Shown: positions 1 to 7,461, counted from the stretch's first letter. The stretch: DNA of 33,342 nt from an uncultured Sulfitobacter sp. (GCA_937138475.1 CAKZPD010000009.1:1-33342), one strand, 5' to 3'. Notes: generated from the sequence alone by a model not told the origin. Program-made: numbers and translations.

Positions 1-77
1 AGCTGAAGATGCCTGAACCCGATTACAACGAAATGGACCGGGCCGCTGATGAAGCGGCTCGTGCCAGACAGGAAGAC
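1..77. repeat. Direct terminal repeat, left copy
   Basis: These 77 bases are identical to the last 77 bases of the window. The repeat contains the start of the first small gene and the end of the GapR-like gene, so joining the ends gives two intact overlapping genes. A 77-base overlap equals a common assembler k-mer length, so it most likely marks a circular assembly rather than a biological terminal repeat. The packaged ends cannot be read from this. Confidence 0.95.
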
Positions 78-326
78 AAGCTATCCGCCGAACAGCGTGA
101 ACATAAGCGCGTTGCCGGTGCATTGCTGACCCTTCTTCCTAAGCGGGATCAGGAAGTTTTGGCGTGGGTCTGTGAGGTGTCAAACAAGACGCCGGGGCAG
201 GTTGCGACCGAAATGATCCGTCAAGCATTGGTGCGCGAACGTCGCGCCTATCGTGAAGCGCATGGTGGCGGCGGCGCTTCATCCCAAGACCCAGAAGCAT
301 TGGCCGCACGGCTTCCAAGAAGGTGA
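9..326 (+). CDS. Small putative DNA-binding protein (RHH-like)
   Basis: A 105-residue charged protein of unknown function. The N-terminal 35 residues are acidic and helical. Residues about 39-78 have the pattern of a ribbon-helix-helix fold: a short hydrophobic strand (LLTLLP) followed by two amphipathic helices with a turn at NKTPGQ. The tail after residue 85 is rich in Gly, Ala and Arg. Across the closed join its ATG lies 8 bases before the end of the GapR-like gene, so the two are translationally coupled. It directly precedes the replication initiator. The RHH reading is an inference from the hydrophobic pattern only; it is a good gene but the function is not known. Confidence 0.7.
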   Translation: MPEPDYNEMDRAADEAARARQEDKLSAEQREHKRVAGALLTLLPKRDQEVLAWVCEVSNKTPGQVATEMIRQALVRERRAYREAHGGGGASSQDPEALAARLPRR

Positions 327-332
327 ACAAAA

Positions 333-1202
333 ATGGCAGGTGATCAAGCACGTCCCGACTGGATCAAATTCGAACCCGCACGTTGGATGGCAGGCACGGC
401 GGAACTCGACGCAACCACTGAATTTGTATTCTTTCGGCTGTGCTTGGTCGCCTATGAAAAAGCTGATCCCGTGGTTGCTGGATCGGACAAGCGCAACGCC
501 ATGCGCTGCAAGGTTTCAATCGAAGATTACCGCGATGCGTTAGAACTTTTGGTCGAACTGGAAAAGGTTACGATCACCGAAAATGGTGTCTTGGTCCACT
601 CAACTGAAGGCCGGTTGCGTGACAGTGTGTCGCGGATTTCGGCCCGTCAACGTGGTGCGGCAATCGCTCGTCGTCGTCGTGAACTGAAGTTTGCAGGCAA
701 AAAACCTGCTGAAATTGATCTGATGATCAGTAAAGAATTTCCTGATGATCAGTCTGATGATCAGAATGGTAACAAGACAGACAAGAAGAAGACAGACAAA
801 CAAGAAGAAGACACACAGGGGGAGTGTGAGGGGGAACAGCTTGAACTTGTTCCAACGGATGATGGGCCGTCTGAAGTCGAAAGGGCCGTCACGTTTTGGA
901 ATGAAGCCGCTGCTGATCATGGATTGTCCAAGGTTCAAACCATCAAAGGGGATCGGGAAAAGAAGCTGAAGGCGCGGTTGGAAGAACTGGGCGGGATCAC
1001 GGGATGGGAATTTGCGGTGGCGAACGTCATGGATAGCCTGTTCCTTTGTGGGCAGGTTCCCGGCAAGGACTGGAAGGCAACATTCGATTTTCTTCTTCAG
1101 CCTAAAAGCCTGACGAAAGTGATGGAACGGTCTTACCCGCCATATCGCAGCGAAGGTGGGCCAAAGGGGTCCGCAACCATGAACGCAATCCGGGGGATTT
1201 GA
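333..1202 (+). CDS. Replication initiation protein, DUF1376-like
   Basis: A 289-residue protein built like phage replication (O/DnaD-type) proteins. Residues about 8-100 resemble the DUF1376 winged-helix domain: an aromatic FEPARWM element, then FFRLCLVAYE. Residues 130-170 form a hydrophilic linker of Asp, Lys, Thr and Gln (DDQSDDQ, KTDKKKTDK). Residues 181-275 are the usual C-terminal domain, with FWNEAA, KKLKARLEE and DWKATFDFLL. In this family the N-terminal part is thought to bind the origin and the C-terminal part to contact the helicase or its loader. The start has a good AAGGTG site. The next gene follows after 3 bases. The linker is duplicated as a decayed fragment behind the terminase gene. 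Confidence 0.75.
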   Translation: MAGDQARPDWIKFEPARWMAGTAELDATTEFVFFRLCLVAYEKADPVVAGSDKRNAMRCKVSIEDYRDALELLVELEKVTITENGVLVHSTEGRLRDSVSRISARQRGAAIARRRRELKFAGKKPAEIDLMISKEFPDDQSDDQNGNKTDKKKTDKQEEDTQGECEGEQLELVPTDDGPSEVERAVTFWNEAAADHGLSKVQTIKGDREKKLKARLEELGGITGWEFAVANVMDSLFLCGQVPGKDWKATFDFLLQPKSLTKVMERSYPPYRSEGGPKGSATMNAIRGI

Positions 1203-1205
1203 TCA

Positions 1206-1784
1206 ATGGGAACTGAAATCGCTTTACCATCGAAGACAACGCTGGATCGTGGCGCGGTGGATCGAGTTTTGCGCCAACGTGGATCACGGGCGGAAAGCTG
1301 GGATTTGATACCGCGCGCGGAATTGCCGCCTATCATCGCGGGCTTGGATGAAGCGACACAACCGGCCAGCATGGATCAGGCCAAACGCGCCGCTGAAGTG
1401 CTGCTTGGTTCGTATCCCCGCCATGCGGTCGATGATCCTGAAATCTATTCACGCGGCATCGTGTCGGTGCTGAACCGCTTCCCCAGCCATGTCGGGGCAA
1501 AGGCGGTCGATAACCTGACGCTGAAGTCGAAGTTCCTGCCAACGCGGGCGGAACTGAACGAACAATGCGAAGCCATCATGGGCGAAATCAATGCGGCGCG
1601 GGCCATCGCTCGGCGCATGGTCGAAGAACATGATCGGCGGGAAAAGGAACAACGTGAACAGGCTGAACGTGAAGCCAATCGCAAAGCATTCCGCGACAAG
1701 CACGGTGACAAATCGCCTTTGGAAGTCCTGGCAGCGGATGGAATTTTCACCAAAGGCACAACAGATCGAAAGGATGATCAATAA
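1206..1784 (+). CDS. Putative replicative helicase loader (P/DnaC-like)
   Basis: A 192-residue protein directly behind the initiator. The central part (about 55-120: LLGSYPR, DPEIYSRGIVSVLNRFP, FLPTRAEL) resembles small proteins that follow initiator genes in alphaproteobacterial prophages and the helicase-recruiting P-type proteins. Residues 130-165 are a long charged helix, probably coiled coil. No Walker A motif is present, so it is not an AAA+ DnaC-type loader. Position and pattern suggest that it brings the host DnaB helicase to the origin; this is inferred. The stop overlaps the next ATG by one base (TAATG). Confidence 0.55.
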   Translation: MGTEIALPSKTTLDRGAVDRVLRQRGSRAESWDLIPRAELPPIIAGLDEATQPASMDQAKRAAEVLLGSYPRHAVDDPEIYSRGIVSVLNRFPSHVGAKAVDNLTLKSKFLPTRAELNEQCEAIMGEINAARAIARRMVEEHDRREKEQREQAEREANRKAFRDKHGDKSPLEVLAADGIFTKGTTDRKDDQ

Positions 1785-2038
1785 TGGCACGATCAACAGC
1801 ACTTCGCATCCGCATGGATATGGCCCTGAAAGCTGACGCGGGGGATTTGACGGCATTCGCGGAAGCGGTGCAAAAGGTGGAAGCCCTTAAGACTGCGGCC
1901 CTCGATGCCGGGTTTGTCTTCACGGAAGAAGTCACGTCCCGCGTTGGTTCGTTTGAATTTGCGGACGACAACCCGCCTGAAGCGCCTCAAGAAGAACCCT
2001 CTGCGGACGCGGTGATCCCCGGCGCTGAAAGCGAATAA
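1784..2038 (+). CDS. Small acidic protein, unknown
   Basis: An 84-residue protein not assigned to a family. The first 45 residues are a helical, mildly basic stretch (LRIRMDMALK, LTAFAEAVQKVEALK) and the last 35 are acidic and rich in Pro and Glu. The ATG shares a base with the previous stop, which supports coupled translation with the putative loader. It may be an accessory replication factor by position only. Confidence 0.6.
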   Translation: MARSTALRIRMDMALKADAGDLTAFAEAVQKVEALKTAALDAGFVFTEEVTSRVGSFEFADDNPPEAPQEEPSADAVIPGAESE

Positions 2039-2039
2039 C

Positions 2040-2210
2040 GTGATCAGGCTCGTGCGCGATGCCGCCGTTGGATATGTCCCTATTCACCTATCAAATCAGG
2101 TGATGAAAACCATCGAAAGCGACGGCATTGCGGCGGGCCTGATCCATTTCATGTTCTGCCTGCTGGCAATCGAAGTCGCGGCGCAACTTATCAAGGATTG
2201 GATTGGATGA
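2040..2210 (+). CDS. Small membrane protein, GTG start
   Basis: A 56-residue reading frame filling the space between its two neighbours. It begins with GTG two bases after the previous stop and its TGA overlaps the next ATG (ATGA). Residues about 31-48 (AAGLIHFMFCLLAIEVAA) are hydrophobic enough for one membrane segment. The exact fit between neighbours and the coupled stop-start support a real gene; the function is unknown. Confidence 0.5.
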   Translation: MIRLVRDAAVGYVPIHLSNQVMKTIESDGIAAGLIHFMFCLLAIEVAAQLIKDWIG

Positions 2211-2860
2211 CTGACAATTCAGAACTGAAGCCAATATCGCCTGAAGCGTCGGAATTGTTCGAACGCCAAAGGGAAAGCGATGCGGTGGTTCAGCACAAAT
2301 GCACCAAATGCGGGGCATGGTATGAAACGCCAAAGGGCAATGTCGAAATGGTTGAAAGTTTCCATTGCGACAACATGATCCCCAGCCGCGTTGGGAAGGA
2401 CGGGGTGAAGAAATGCAACAACCCCATGACCTATACCGTTCCGGCACTTCCTGCCCCAAAATCGACGCTGATCCAGCCTTCAAACGATGCTGTTTTGGCT
2501 GTCATGGACGGGGATATGCGGTTGGATACCGGCATGAAAATTCAGGAAGCCATTCAACGCGCGGCTGACTGGTGGGAACGAACGGGCCGAAAGCAAATGC
2601 AGCGCGAACTTCAGCGCCAAGCCAAGCCGGTCGGCGGATCAGACAAAGGGGCGGGATCAGCCTTCGCCTCAAAGGATGCTCAAAGCGCAAACTTCCTGCC
2701 GTCTGGCATCATTCATGGGCAACCGTGGGAAGCCCTCGGCAAGCGCGAACGCCTGATGATCGTCAAGACACACCACCACTTCACTGTTCGCAATCCTGAC
2801 CTGATCGGGGCGGATGATGAAGCCGAACACAAAATGCAAGATCGGGGATTGATCCAATGA
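2207..2860 (+). CDS. Zinc-ribbon protein, unknown
   Basis: A 217-residue protein. The ATG at 2207 is chosen because it overlaps the previous stop and has AAGGA eight bases upstream. Residues about 29-72 hold four cysteines as CTKC, then FHC and KKC, a likely zinc ribbon. The middle (about 105-135) is a charged helix with WWERTGRKQMQ, and the C-terminal part has the aromatic and His-rich stretch MIVKTHHHF. It overlaps the next gene by 4 bases (ATGA). Its place in the replication-side gene string suggests DNA contact, but nothing identifies a function. Confidence 0.65.
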   Translation: MTDNSELKPISPEASELFERQRESDAVVQHKCTKCGAWYETPKGNVEMVESFHCDNMIPSRVGKDGVKKCNNPMTYTVPALPAPKSTLIQPSNDAVLAVMDGDMRLDTGMKIQEAIQRAADWWERTGRKQMQRELQRQAKPVGGSDKGAGSAFASKDAQSANFLPSGIIHGQPWEALGKRERLMIVKTHHHFTVRNPDLIGADDEAEHKMQDRGLIQ

Positions 2861-3480
2861 CTGACACGCCACAAAAACCGCCAGAAAGCCTTTGGGTTGG
2901 GACTGATGGGCGGGATTATCACCCGGTCTTTCTTGATGCAGAGACAGCGGCAGAACACGGCTGGAATGATGCTGATGGCGCGTCTGCGCCTGAATATCTT
3001 CGCCGCGACGTTCACGGCAAACGGATGCAGGCCGTCATATCCGAACGGGAAGAAATCAAGCGCGACATGCAAAGGGAAATCGACGCTGGTAAGCGGCGCG
3101 AAGTGCAACAGCTTGAGGCAATCGCTATCCTTGCTGGTGCTGGAAATGTTTCACCATCGGAACTGGTGCAGCTTGGCGTTGGTCGCGTGGTCGAAAACCC
3201 AAACTGGTCGCAAGGTGACGATCCTCGCAAGCGGTATTCATTCACGCCCATGTCGCTCGATGACCTGCGCGATATGAGTGAAGCCGCAATGCGCCAACAA
3301 GCAACCGTCGCAAAGTTTCGCCAGATCAAAGACCATTTCCAGCAACACCAAAAGGCAGTGTCATACGTTCTCGATCACATCCAAAAACTGACCGGCAAGA
3401 ACAAAATCACGGGCCAAGATCGGGATGATTTGCGCAATTTACGCGACACACTGTCAGGCATGATTGGGCGAAACATTTGA
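2857..3480 (+). CDS. Coiled-coil protein, unknown
   Basis: A 207-residue protein of unknown function. The N-terminal 45 residues contain VGTDGRDYHPVFLD, a beta-rich stretch. Residues about 55-95 are highly charged (ISEREEIKRDMQREID) and look like a coiled coil. The region 120-205 is helical with a Gln and His-rich turn (FRQIKDHFQQHQK). Coupled to the zinc-ribbon gene by ATGA. It is the last gene before a 106-base gap that contains a terminator-like hairpin, so it may end an early sub-operon. Confidence 0.65.
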   Translation: MTDTPQKPPESLWVGTDGRDYHPVFLDAETAAEHGWNDADGASAPEYLRRDVHGKRMQAVISEREEIKRDMQREIDAGKRREVQQLEAIAILAGAGNVSPSELVQLGVGRVVENPNWSQGDDPRKRYSFTPMSLDDLRDMSEAAMRQQATVAKFRQIKDHFQQHQKAVSYVLDHIQKLTGKNKITGQDRDDLRNLRDTLSGMIGRNI

Positions 3481-3496
3481 TTTCAAAGCTGTCATT

Positions 3497-3530
3497 CCGC
3501 CATATTCGTTGCATGTAGGTTGGCGGTTTT
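3497..3530 (+). terminator. Weak intrinsic terminator candidate
   Basis: CCGCCA and TGGCGG form a perfect 6-bp stem around an 18-base loop and are followed by TTTT. The long loop makes it weak. It sits in the 106-base gap behind a gene string that is otherwise tightly overlapped, so partial termination here is plausible. Confidence 0.4.
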
Positions 3531-3586
3531 GGGGGTGTGATGGCGGTTTAATCGCGTAACTTACTGACTACAAAGGATAATTCGGA

Positions 3587-3787
3587 ATGAGCAACACGGC
3601 AAAATGCAAAGGGTGCGATGGCATGGGCCATTTGTCGGGCGAAAATTGTCCCGACTGTGACGGTCTTGGCGTTCAGGTTGTGGGTGAGTTCTGCACGGAT
3701 TACGCGCCTGACATTCAAGCCCAAGGCGACTGCATCAACTGCGGTTGGGGCTGGGAACATCATCAAGAAACGAAAGGACAAAGCTGA
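3587..3787 (+). CDS. Cys-rich zinc-finger protein (DnaJ-type)
   Basis: A 66-residue protein with a CKGCDGMG and CPDCDGLG pair, the CxxCxGxG-type repeat of DnaJ zinc centres, followed by a separate CINCGWGW motif. It should fold around one or two zinc ions and act in the cytoplasm. An AAGGA site lies ten bases before the ATG, and the stop shares a base with the next ATG. Similar stand-alone DnaJ-type zinc proteins are common in phages and their role is not known. Confidence 0.7.
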   Translation: MSNTAKCKGCDGMGHLSGENCPDCDGLGVQVVGEFCTDYAPDIQAQGDCINCGWGWEHHQETKGQS

Positions 3788-4059
3788 TGGTTGCGAAGAT
3801 CACAGAACGGAAGCGTGAAGCGGCGGCATCGTTCGCGGGCATGTTCGATGGGGATGAAAAGCCGTCGCCCGAACAGGTCATTGTGGACGTGATGCACGGC
3901 ACGGAAAAGGGCAAGGCATACACGGATCGCCAGATCGAAGCTGCAAAGCTGCTGGTGCCGTATCGCCTGCCCAAGCTGGCAAATGTGGAAGCGCATGTTG
4001 CCACCACGGAAATGAGCCATGAAGACTGGATCGCAACGCTGGATGGTGAAGATGAATAG
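3787..4059 (+). CDS. Possible terminase small subunit
   Basis: A 90-residue protein. The start at 3787 is chosen for the TGATG overlap. The stretch PSPEQVIVDVMHG followed by YTDRQIEAAKLLVPYRLPKLANVEAHV resembles short phage proteins annotated as small terminase-like (pattern: L-x-V-M-x, then AAK-x-x-x-PY-x-x-P-x-L). Such proteins are thought to recognise packaging DNA together with TerL. It is separated from the large terminase by six small genes, which is unusual. The assignment rests on remembered sequence pattern only. Confidence 0.45.
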   Translation: MVAKITERKREAAASFAGMFDGDEKPSPEQVIVDVMHGTEKGKAYTDRQIEAAKLLVPYRLPKLANVEAHVATTEMSHEDWIATLDGEDE

Positions 4060-4231
4060 GTCGTGTCCGCCTTGCAATCATCGGTGCAATCAAGGCCGTG
4101 ACTGCCCTGTGCGTGGTGAATTTTCCGAATACGGGCGCGAAATGAACCATGTGCTTCGTCTGTTGTTTTGGGCGCTTATGGTTTTGGCTGGTGCCGCAAT
4201 TTGGGTCGCCATCGGATCATTGGTGTTCTGA
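4052..4231 (+). CDS. Small Cys-rich single-pass membrane protein
   Basis: A 59-residue protein with the N-terminal motif CPPCNHRCNQGRDCP and one C-terminal membrane helix (about 34-57: LRLLFWALMVLAGAAIWVAI). The CNQGRDC motif recurs in small membrane proteins of many phages, whose function is not established. The ATG overlaps the end of the previous gene by 8 bases; a start at the internal MNHVLR is possible but would drop the conserved cysteines. Its stop shares a base with the next start. Confidence 0.6.
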   Translation: MNRSCPPCNHRCNQGRDCPVRGEFSEYGREMNHVLRLLFWALMVLAGAAIWVAIGSLVF

Positions 4232-4662
4232 TGTCGGGTGGGAACAATCATAGGCCGCTGAAGAACCTGACGGCTGACGATCTGCGCCCGTTGTGGTCAC
4301 GCTTGGATATTCCCACTGAACGGATCGCAAAGGCTCTGGGCGTAACTCGCGCGGGGCTTTCGTATAAGGCGCGGGCTTTGGGTTTGCCGCCTCGCACGGG
4401 AAATCAGGAATGCAACAAGCTGCTGTCTGATGAAGCGTTCAAGCGCATGTGGGCTGCGGGTGTGTCATCGACGGATATGGCTAAGGTGGGCGGTTATAGC
4501 CATCGCAGCGCAATCGGTCATCGCCGGGTGTTGCTGGGCCTTCCTGCGCGAACACGGGGCAAGGGCGGCAAGAACCACGGCGGATGGAAGGAAACAATCA
4601 CGCTGTCACAGTTTCAGGAAATGGAACTGGCGCGGCTGATGAGCCAAAAGGAAGCGGCCTGA
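4231..4662 (+). CDS. Double helix-turn-helix protein, GcrA-like
   Basis: A 143-residue basic protein containing two similar units. Unit 1 (about 18-56) reads LRPLW, IAKALGVTR, KARALGLPPR. Unit 2 (about 70-108) reads FKRMW, MAKVGGYSHR, RRVLLGLPAR. Each has the layout of the DNA-binding N-terminus of GcrA, the alphaproteobacterial cell-cycle factor (tryptophan, IAxxLGxVTR, KxxxLGLxxR). The GcrA sigma-factor contact domain is absent. The protein probably binds DNA and may regulate phage or host genes. Coupled to both neighbours by TGATG overlaps. Confidence 0.65.
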   Translation: MSGGNNHRPLKNLTADDLRPLWSRLDIPTERIAKALGVTRAGLSYKARALGLPPRTGNQECNKLLSDEAFKRMWAAGVSSTDMAKVGGYSHRSAIGHRRVLLGLPARTRGKGGKNHGGWKETITLSQFQEMELARLMSQKEAA

Positions 4663-4928
4663 TGCAATGGTTTGTTGAAGAAAAGGGGCATGATGGGTCA
4701 TGGCATCCCGTGATCTATCATGGCGATAAGCCCAGCGCGAAAGGCGTGGATCACATCAAGAAGTGGCGGTCTGACCCCGTGCCGGTGCCTGAAGTTCTGA
4801 TCGGGTTCCCGTTGCAAAAGATCGCGTCATGCCTGTCGCTCGATGGCGAATTTGCGGGCGTGGATATGGATGTCGTTGCGGAGTTCTTTCGGGAAGGCTT
4901 CGTCTTACCCCAACAAGGGGATGGGTGA
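4662..4928 (+). CDS. Small protein, unknown
   Basis: An 88-residue protein not assigned to a family. It begins with an aromatic, His-rich stretch (MQWFVEEKGHDGSWHPVIYHG) that looks like a small beta sheet and ends with an acidic helix (VDMDVVAEFFREGF). The start is set by the TGATG overlap with the HTH gene and the end by the same overlap with the next gene. Confidence 0.55.
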   Translation: MQWFVEEKGHDGSWHPVIYHGDKPSAKGVDHIKKWRSDPVPVPEVLIGFPLQKIASCLSLDGEFAGVDMDVVAEFFREGFVLPQQGDG

Positions 4929-5116
4929 TGGCTTCGAAGCGTCGTTTGCGGCGCAAGCAATGCGGATCAAAGAGGCGATATGAGACACAAAACGAAGCCA
5001 AGCAAGCTGCGCACAATGCCCGTCGTCGCGGTGTGATAGCAGGATATGTAGAGCCTTACCGATGCAAATGGTGTGGGAAATTTCACTGGGGCCATAGCAA
5101 GCGATGGGCGAAATGA
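4928..5116 (+). CDS. Small basic zinc-binding protein
   Basis: A 62-residue protein with a very basic N-terminus (ASKRRLRRKQCG), a helix (NEAKQAAHNARRRG), then YRCKWCGKFHWGH. The CxxC plus FHxGH arrangement gives a Cys2-His2-type site. Small proteins of this exact layout, Lys/Arg-rich start followed by YxC-x-x-C-x-x-x-H-x-GH, are frequent in phages and are likely nucleic-acid binding; no specific role is known. TGATG overlap upstream. Confidence 0.65.
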   Translation: MASKRRLRRKQCGSKRRYETQNEAKQAAHNARRRGVIAGYVEPYRCKWCGKFHWGHSKRWAK

Positions 5117-5289
5117 TTGCAGAGAGATTGAACGATGGGTCGATCCGCATCCGTGGTCATTCGACGCTGATCACTGCCAACGAACTGCCCAAGTGGACGG
5201 CGTTCTATAAGCGCATGGCGGATCGCTATGGGCATCGGTCGGCCAAGTATGCCGAAACCCACAAGGCGCTGAAGGAATTTGCCGAATGA
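5113..5289 (+). CDS. Small protein, unknown
   Basis: A 58-residue protein. The ATG at 5113 is preferred over the in-frame ATG at 5104 because it makes the ATGA overlap seen between most genes here. It contains a short beta region (GSIRIRGHSTLITANELP) and a helical C-terminus rich in Lys, Tyr and Ala. No family recognised. Confidence 0.5.
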   Translation: MIAERLNDGSIRIRGHSTLITANELPKWTAFYKRMADRYGHRSAKYAETHKALKEFAE

Positions 5290-5486
5290 CGCCTGAAGTG
5301 GATCAGATCAAAGCGGACCTTCAGCGGTGCAAGAAAATTCCCGACGTGAACGCCTGCTATAATCACCACCACCCGACACTTGCGCGACTGTGGAAGAAAG
5401 GTGGCGACATGAAAACAATGTGCATCCAGATCAAGAACCTGCGGGATTATCAGATCAAGGGCATCAAGGAAGGATGGATCAAATGA
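5286..5486 (+). CDS. Small protein upstream of terminase, unknown
   Basis: A 66-residue protein with ATGA overlaps on both sides and an AAGGA site. It has a Cys/His cluster (ACYNHHHPTLARLWKKG) followed by a cysteine, and ends in a basic stretch (IKNLRDYQIKGIKEGW). Metal binding or DNA contact is possible. The position directly before the large terminase makes it an alternative candidate for a packaging partner, with no sequence proof. Confidence 0.5.
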   Translation: MTPEVDQIKADLQRCKKIPDVNACYNHHHPTLARLWKKGGDMKTMCIQIKNLRDYQIKGIKEGWIK

Positions 5487-7126
5487 CTGACGTGAGCCCA
5501 AAGCGAGTGAAGGCCATCCGCGCCCGCCTGAAGTCTGACTTTGCCTATTATGCCGCGCGGTGCCTGAAAATCCTGACCAAGCCTGATGCGCATGGCAAGG
5601 TTGGGATCGTGCCGTTCAAGCTGAACGCGGCCCAGCGCCACATCCATGAACAGATCGAAGCGCAACGTGATCGGCTCGGCTATGTTCGGGCCATCATTCT
5701 GAAGGGCAGGCAACAAGGGGCATCGACCTACACGGAAGGGCGTTTCTACTGGAAGACAACGCAAAACCGTGGGGAAAAAACCTACATCCTGACCCATTCG
5801 AAAGAAGCGACTGACAACCTGTTTGGCATGGTTGATCGGTATCATCAGAACGCGCCGGTGCATGTGCGCCCATACGTAGGCAAGGACAACGCGCGGGAAC
5901 TGGTCTTTGACAAGCTGGATAGCCGGTATCAGGTGGCAACAGCCGGGGCCAAGGGTGCTGGTCGATCTGCCACGCTGACCAATGTTCACGGATCGGAAGT
6001 CGCGTTCTGGGAAAAGGCTGAAGAACACCTTGGCGGGATGCTTCAGGCTGTGCCATTGGCGATGGGAACGGAAGTCGTTTTGGAAAGCACGGCCAATGGT
6101 GTCGGAAACGTATTTCACAAACAATGGGTCATGGCAGAACGCGGGCAATCGGACTTCATTGCCATCTTCGTTCCGTGGTTTTGGCAGGAAGAATACAAGC
6201 GCCCATTGCCTGAAGATTTCGCGGTGTCGCACGATGCTGAAGCGGTGCCTGAAGGCGAACCAACTGAAGCCGATTATCAGGACGCATACCGCCTGACTGA
6301 CCAACAAATCTACTGGCGTCGGATGAAGATCGTTGAACTGGGCGGTGGTGAAGACGGTTACTTCCTGTTCAAGCAAGAATATCCGGCCACGCCAGATGAA
6401 GCATTCCAGTCATCCGCATCGGGGAACAGCCTGATCAAGCGGAAGTTCGTTCTTCGCGCACGGAAGTCGGATGTGGCAAGCACGGGTCAACTGATCATCG
6501 GTGTCGATCCCGGCGGTGAAGGCGAAGGCGGTGACCCGACTGGCATCATCCGGCGTCGTGGTCGGCGCATGTTCAACCCACAAAAGTTCACAAAACTGAA
6601 CACCATGCAGATCGCCGCACTGGTTCTGCGGATCATCAAGAACGAACGGCCTTTGAAGGTATTCATCGACGTTGGTGGTCTCGGCGCTGGGGTAGTGGAT
6701 CGCCTATTGGAAATGCCTGATGCGCAAGGCGTTGTGGTGCCGGTCAACTTTGGGGAAGCCGCGCTTGATCCTGAACGATACAAGAACCGACGCGCTGAAA
6801 TGCACTGGTTGATGAAGGAATGGCTGGAAGACGTTGGCGGGGCCAATATCCCTGATGATGATGACCTTCAAGCTGATCTGTTGGCGTCCGTCATTTCACC
6901 CACGGATAGCCAGCAACGGCGTCAACTTATGTCGAAGCAATGGATGAAATCGAAGGGCATTCGAAGCCCGAACTTGGCCGATGCTGGGGCGCTCACTTTT
7001 GCCCTTCCTGTTGCTGCCGTTGATGTAAGGATCAGCGATGCCCAAACCGACTTTGACCCACTCGATAGCGGTGGATCAGACTGGGGAAATCAGGGTTCAA
7101 GCATGGTCGATTTCGATGTGTTCTAA
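5483..7126 (+). CDS. terL: Terminase large subunit
   Basis: A 547-residue packaging motor that drives DNA into the prohead and cuts it. The ATG at 5483 overlaps the previous stop and has a GGAAGGA site. ATPase motifs: Walker A-like KGRQQGAS (about 74-81), Walker B ending SEVAFW (171-176, Glu172 as likely catalytic residue) and the coupling motif ESTANG (201-206). The RNase H-type nuclease follows with aspartates in IIGVDPGG (342), VFIDVGG (395) and LADAG (500). Domain order and length are normal. It heads the structural genes. The C-terminus is acidic and ends in DFDVF, possibly a portal contact. Confidence 0.93.
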   Translation: MTDVSPKRVKAIRARLKSDFAYYAARCLKILTKPDAHGKVGIVPFKLNAAQRHIHEQIEAQRDRLGYVRAIILKGRQQGASTYTEGRFYWKTTQNRGEKTYILTHSKEATDNLFGMVDRYHQNAPVHVRPYVGKDNARELVFDKLDSRYQVATAGAKGAGRSATLTNVHGSEVAFWEKAEEHLGGMLQAVPLAMGTEVVLESTANGVGNVFHKQWVMAERGQSDFIAIFVPWFWQEEYKRPLPEDFAVSHDAEAVPEGEPTEADYQDAYRLTDQQIYWRRMKIVELGGGEDGYFLFKQEYPATPDEAFQSSASGNSLIKRKFVLRARKSDVASTGQLIIGVDPGGEGEGGDPTGIIRRRGRRMFNPQKFTKLNTMQIAALVLRIIKNERPLKVFIDVGGLGAGVVDRLLEMPDAQGVVVPVNFGEAALDPERYKNRRAEMHWLMKEWLEDVGGANIPDDDDLQADLLASVISPTDSQQRRQLMSKQWMKSKGIRSPNLADAGALTFALPVAAVDVRISDAQTDFDPLDSGGSDWGNQGSSMVDFDVF

Positions 7127-7149
7127 AAATACGAATATCCAACAAAAAT

Positions 7150-7296
7150 TCTGATGATCAGTCCTTAATTTTCTGATTACCAGAAAAATAGAAACTGATT
7201 ACCAGTCTGATGACCAACATAGTAACAATACAGACAGACAGACAGACAGACAGACAATACATCCCTCCTTCGGAGGGGAGTGTGAGGGGAACCAAA
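7150..7296 (+). pseudogene. Decayed copy of replication-initiator linker
   Basis: This stretch behind terL has no intact gene but matches the linker coding region of the initiator (about 718-838). Reading one frame from about 7196 gives DYQSDDQHSNNTDRQTDRQ and then GGECEGNQ, against DDQSDDQNGNKTDKKKTDK and GECEGEQ in the initiator. Shared DNA includes TCTGATGATCAGT and GGGAGTGTGAGGGG. A stop lies in the left part, so it cannot be expressed as the full segment. It includes a CAGA repeat tract and supplies the GAGGGGA ribosome site for the next small gene. Confidence 0.65.
7231..7256. repeat. CAGA tetranucleotide repeat, about 6.5 units
   Basis: Six full CAGA units and a half unit in a row. 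In the matching initiator frame it would encode alternating Thr-Asp-Arg-Gln. Tetranucleotide runs change length by polymerase slippage. Here it lies in apparently non-coding DNA, 40 bases before a small gene. Confidence 0.9.
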
Positions 7297-7461
7297 ATGA
7301 TGATTTCGAAGAAGGAAAAACTGCGCATCTATCGACGGTGGGTTTGGATCGGGTTTAGGGAGCGGATGTTTGACCTTGCGATGATCAGCTTCCCAGTGTT
7401 CACGATGACAGGCGTGATCGCTGCATGTGCGAAGTTTTGGATGTGGGTGTTTGGGCTATGA
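7297..7461 (+). CDS. Small single-pass membrane protein
   Basis: A 54-residue protein: a basic N-terminus (ISKKEKLRIYRRW), then a hydrophobic segment at about 26-52 (LAMISFPVFTMTGVIAACAKFWMWV). The ATG at 7297 is chosen because GAGGGGA lies eight bases upstream; upstream in-frame codons belong to the decayed linker. The stop overlaps the next start (ATGA). Function unknown; a membrane role in assembly or exclusion cannot be told apart. Confidence 0.5.
   Translation: MMISKKEKLRIYRRWVWIGFRERMFDLAMISFPVFTMTGVIAACAKFWMWVFGL

Noticed and set aside
5450..6376. 308-codon minus-strand frame opposite terL
   Set aside because: Antisense shadow; the opposite strand has clear terminase motifs throughout.
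7169..7187. TTTTCTG/CAGAAAA hairpin behind terL as a terminator
   Set aside because: The stem is AT-rich and weak and no T tract follows on either strand; it lies inside the decayed linker copy.
7231..7256. CAGA run as part of a CRISPR array or iteron set
   Set aside because: It is a simple tetranucleotide run with no spacers and no longer unit; no CRISPR-like repeat was seen anywhere.
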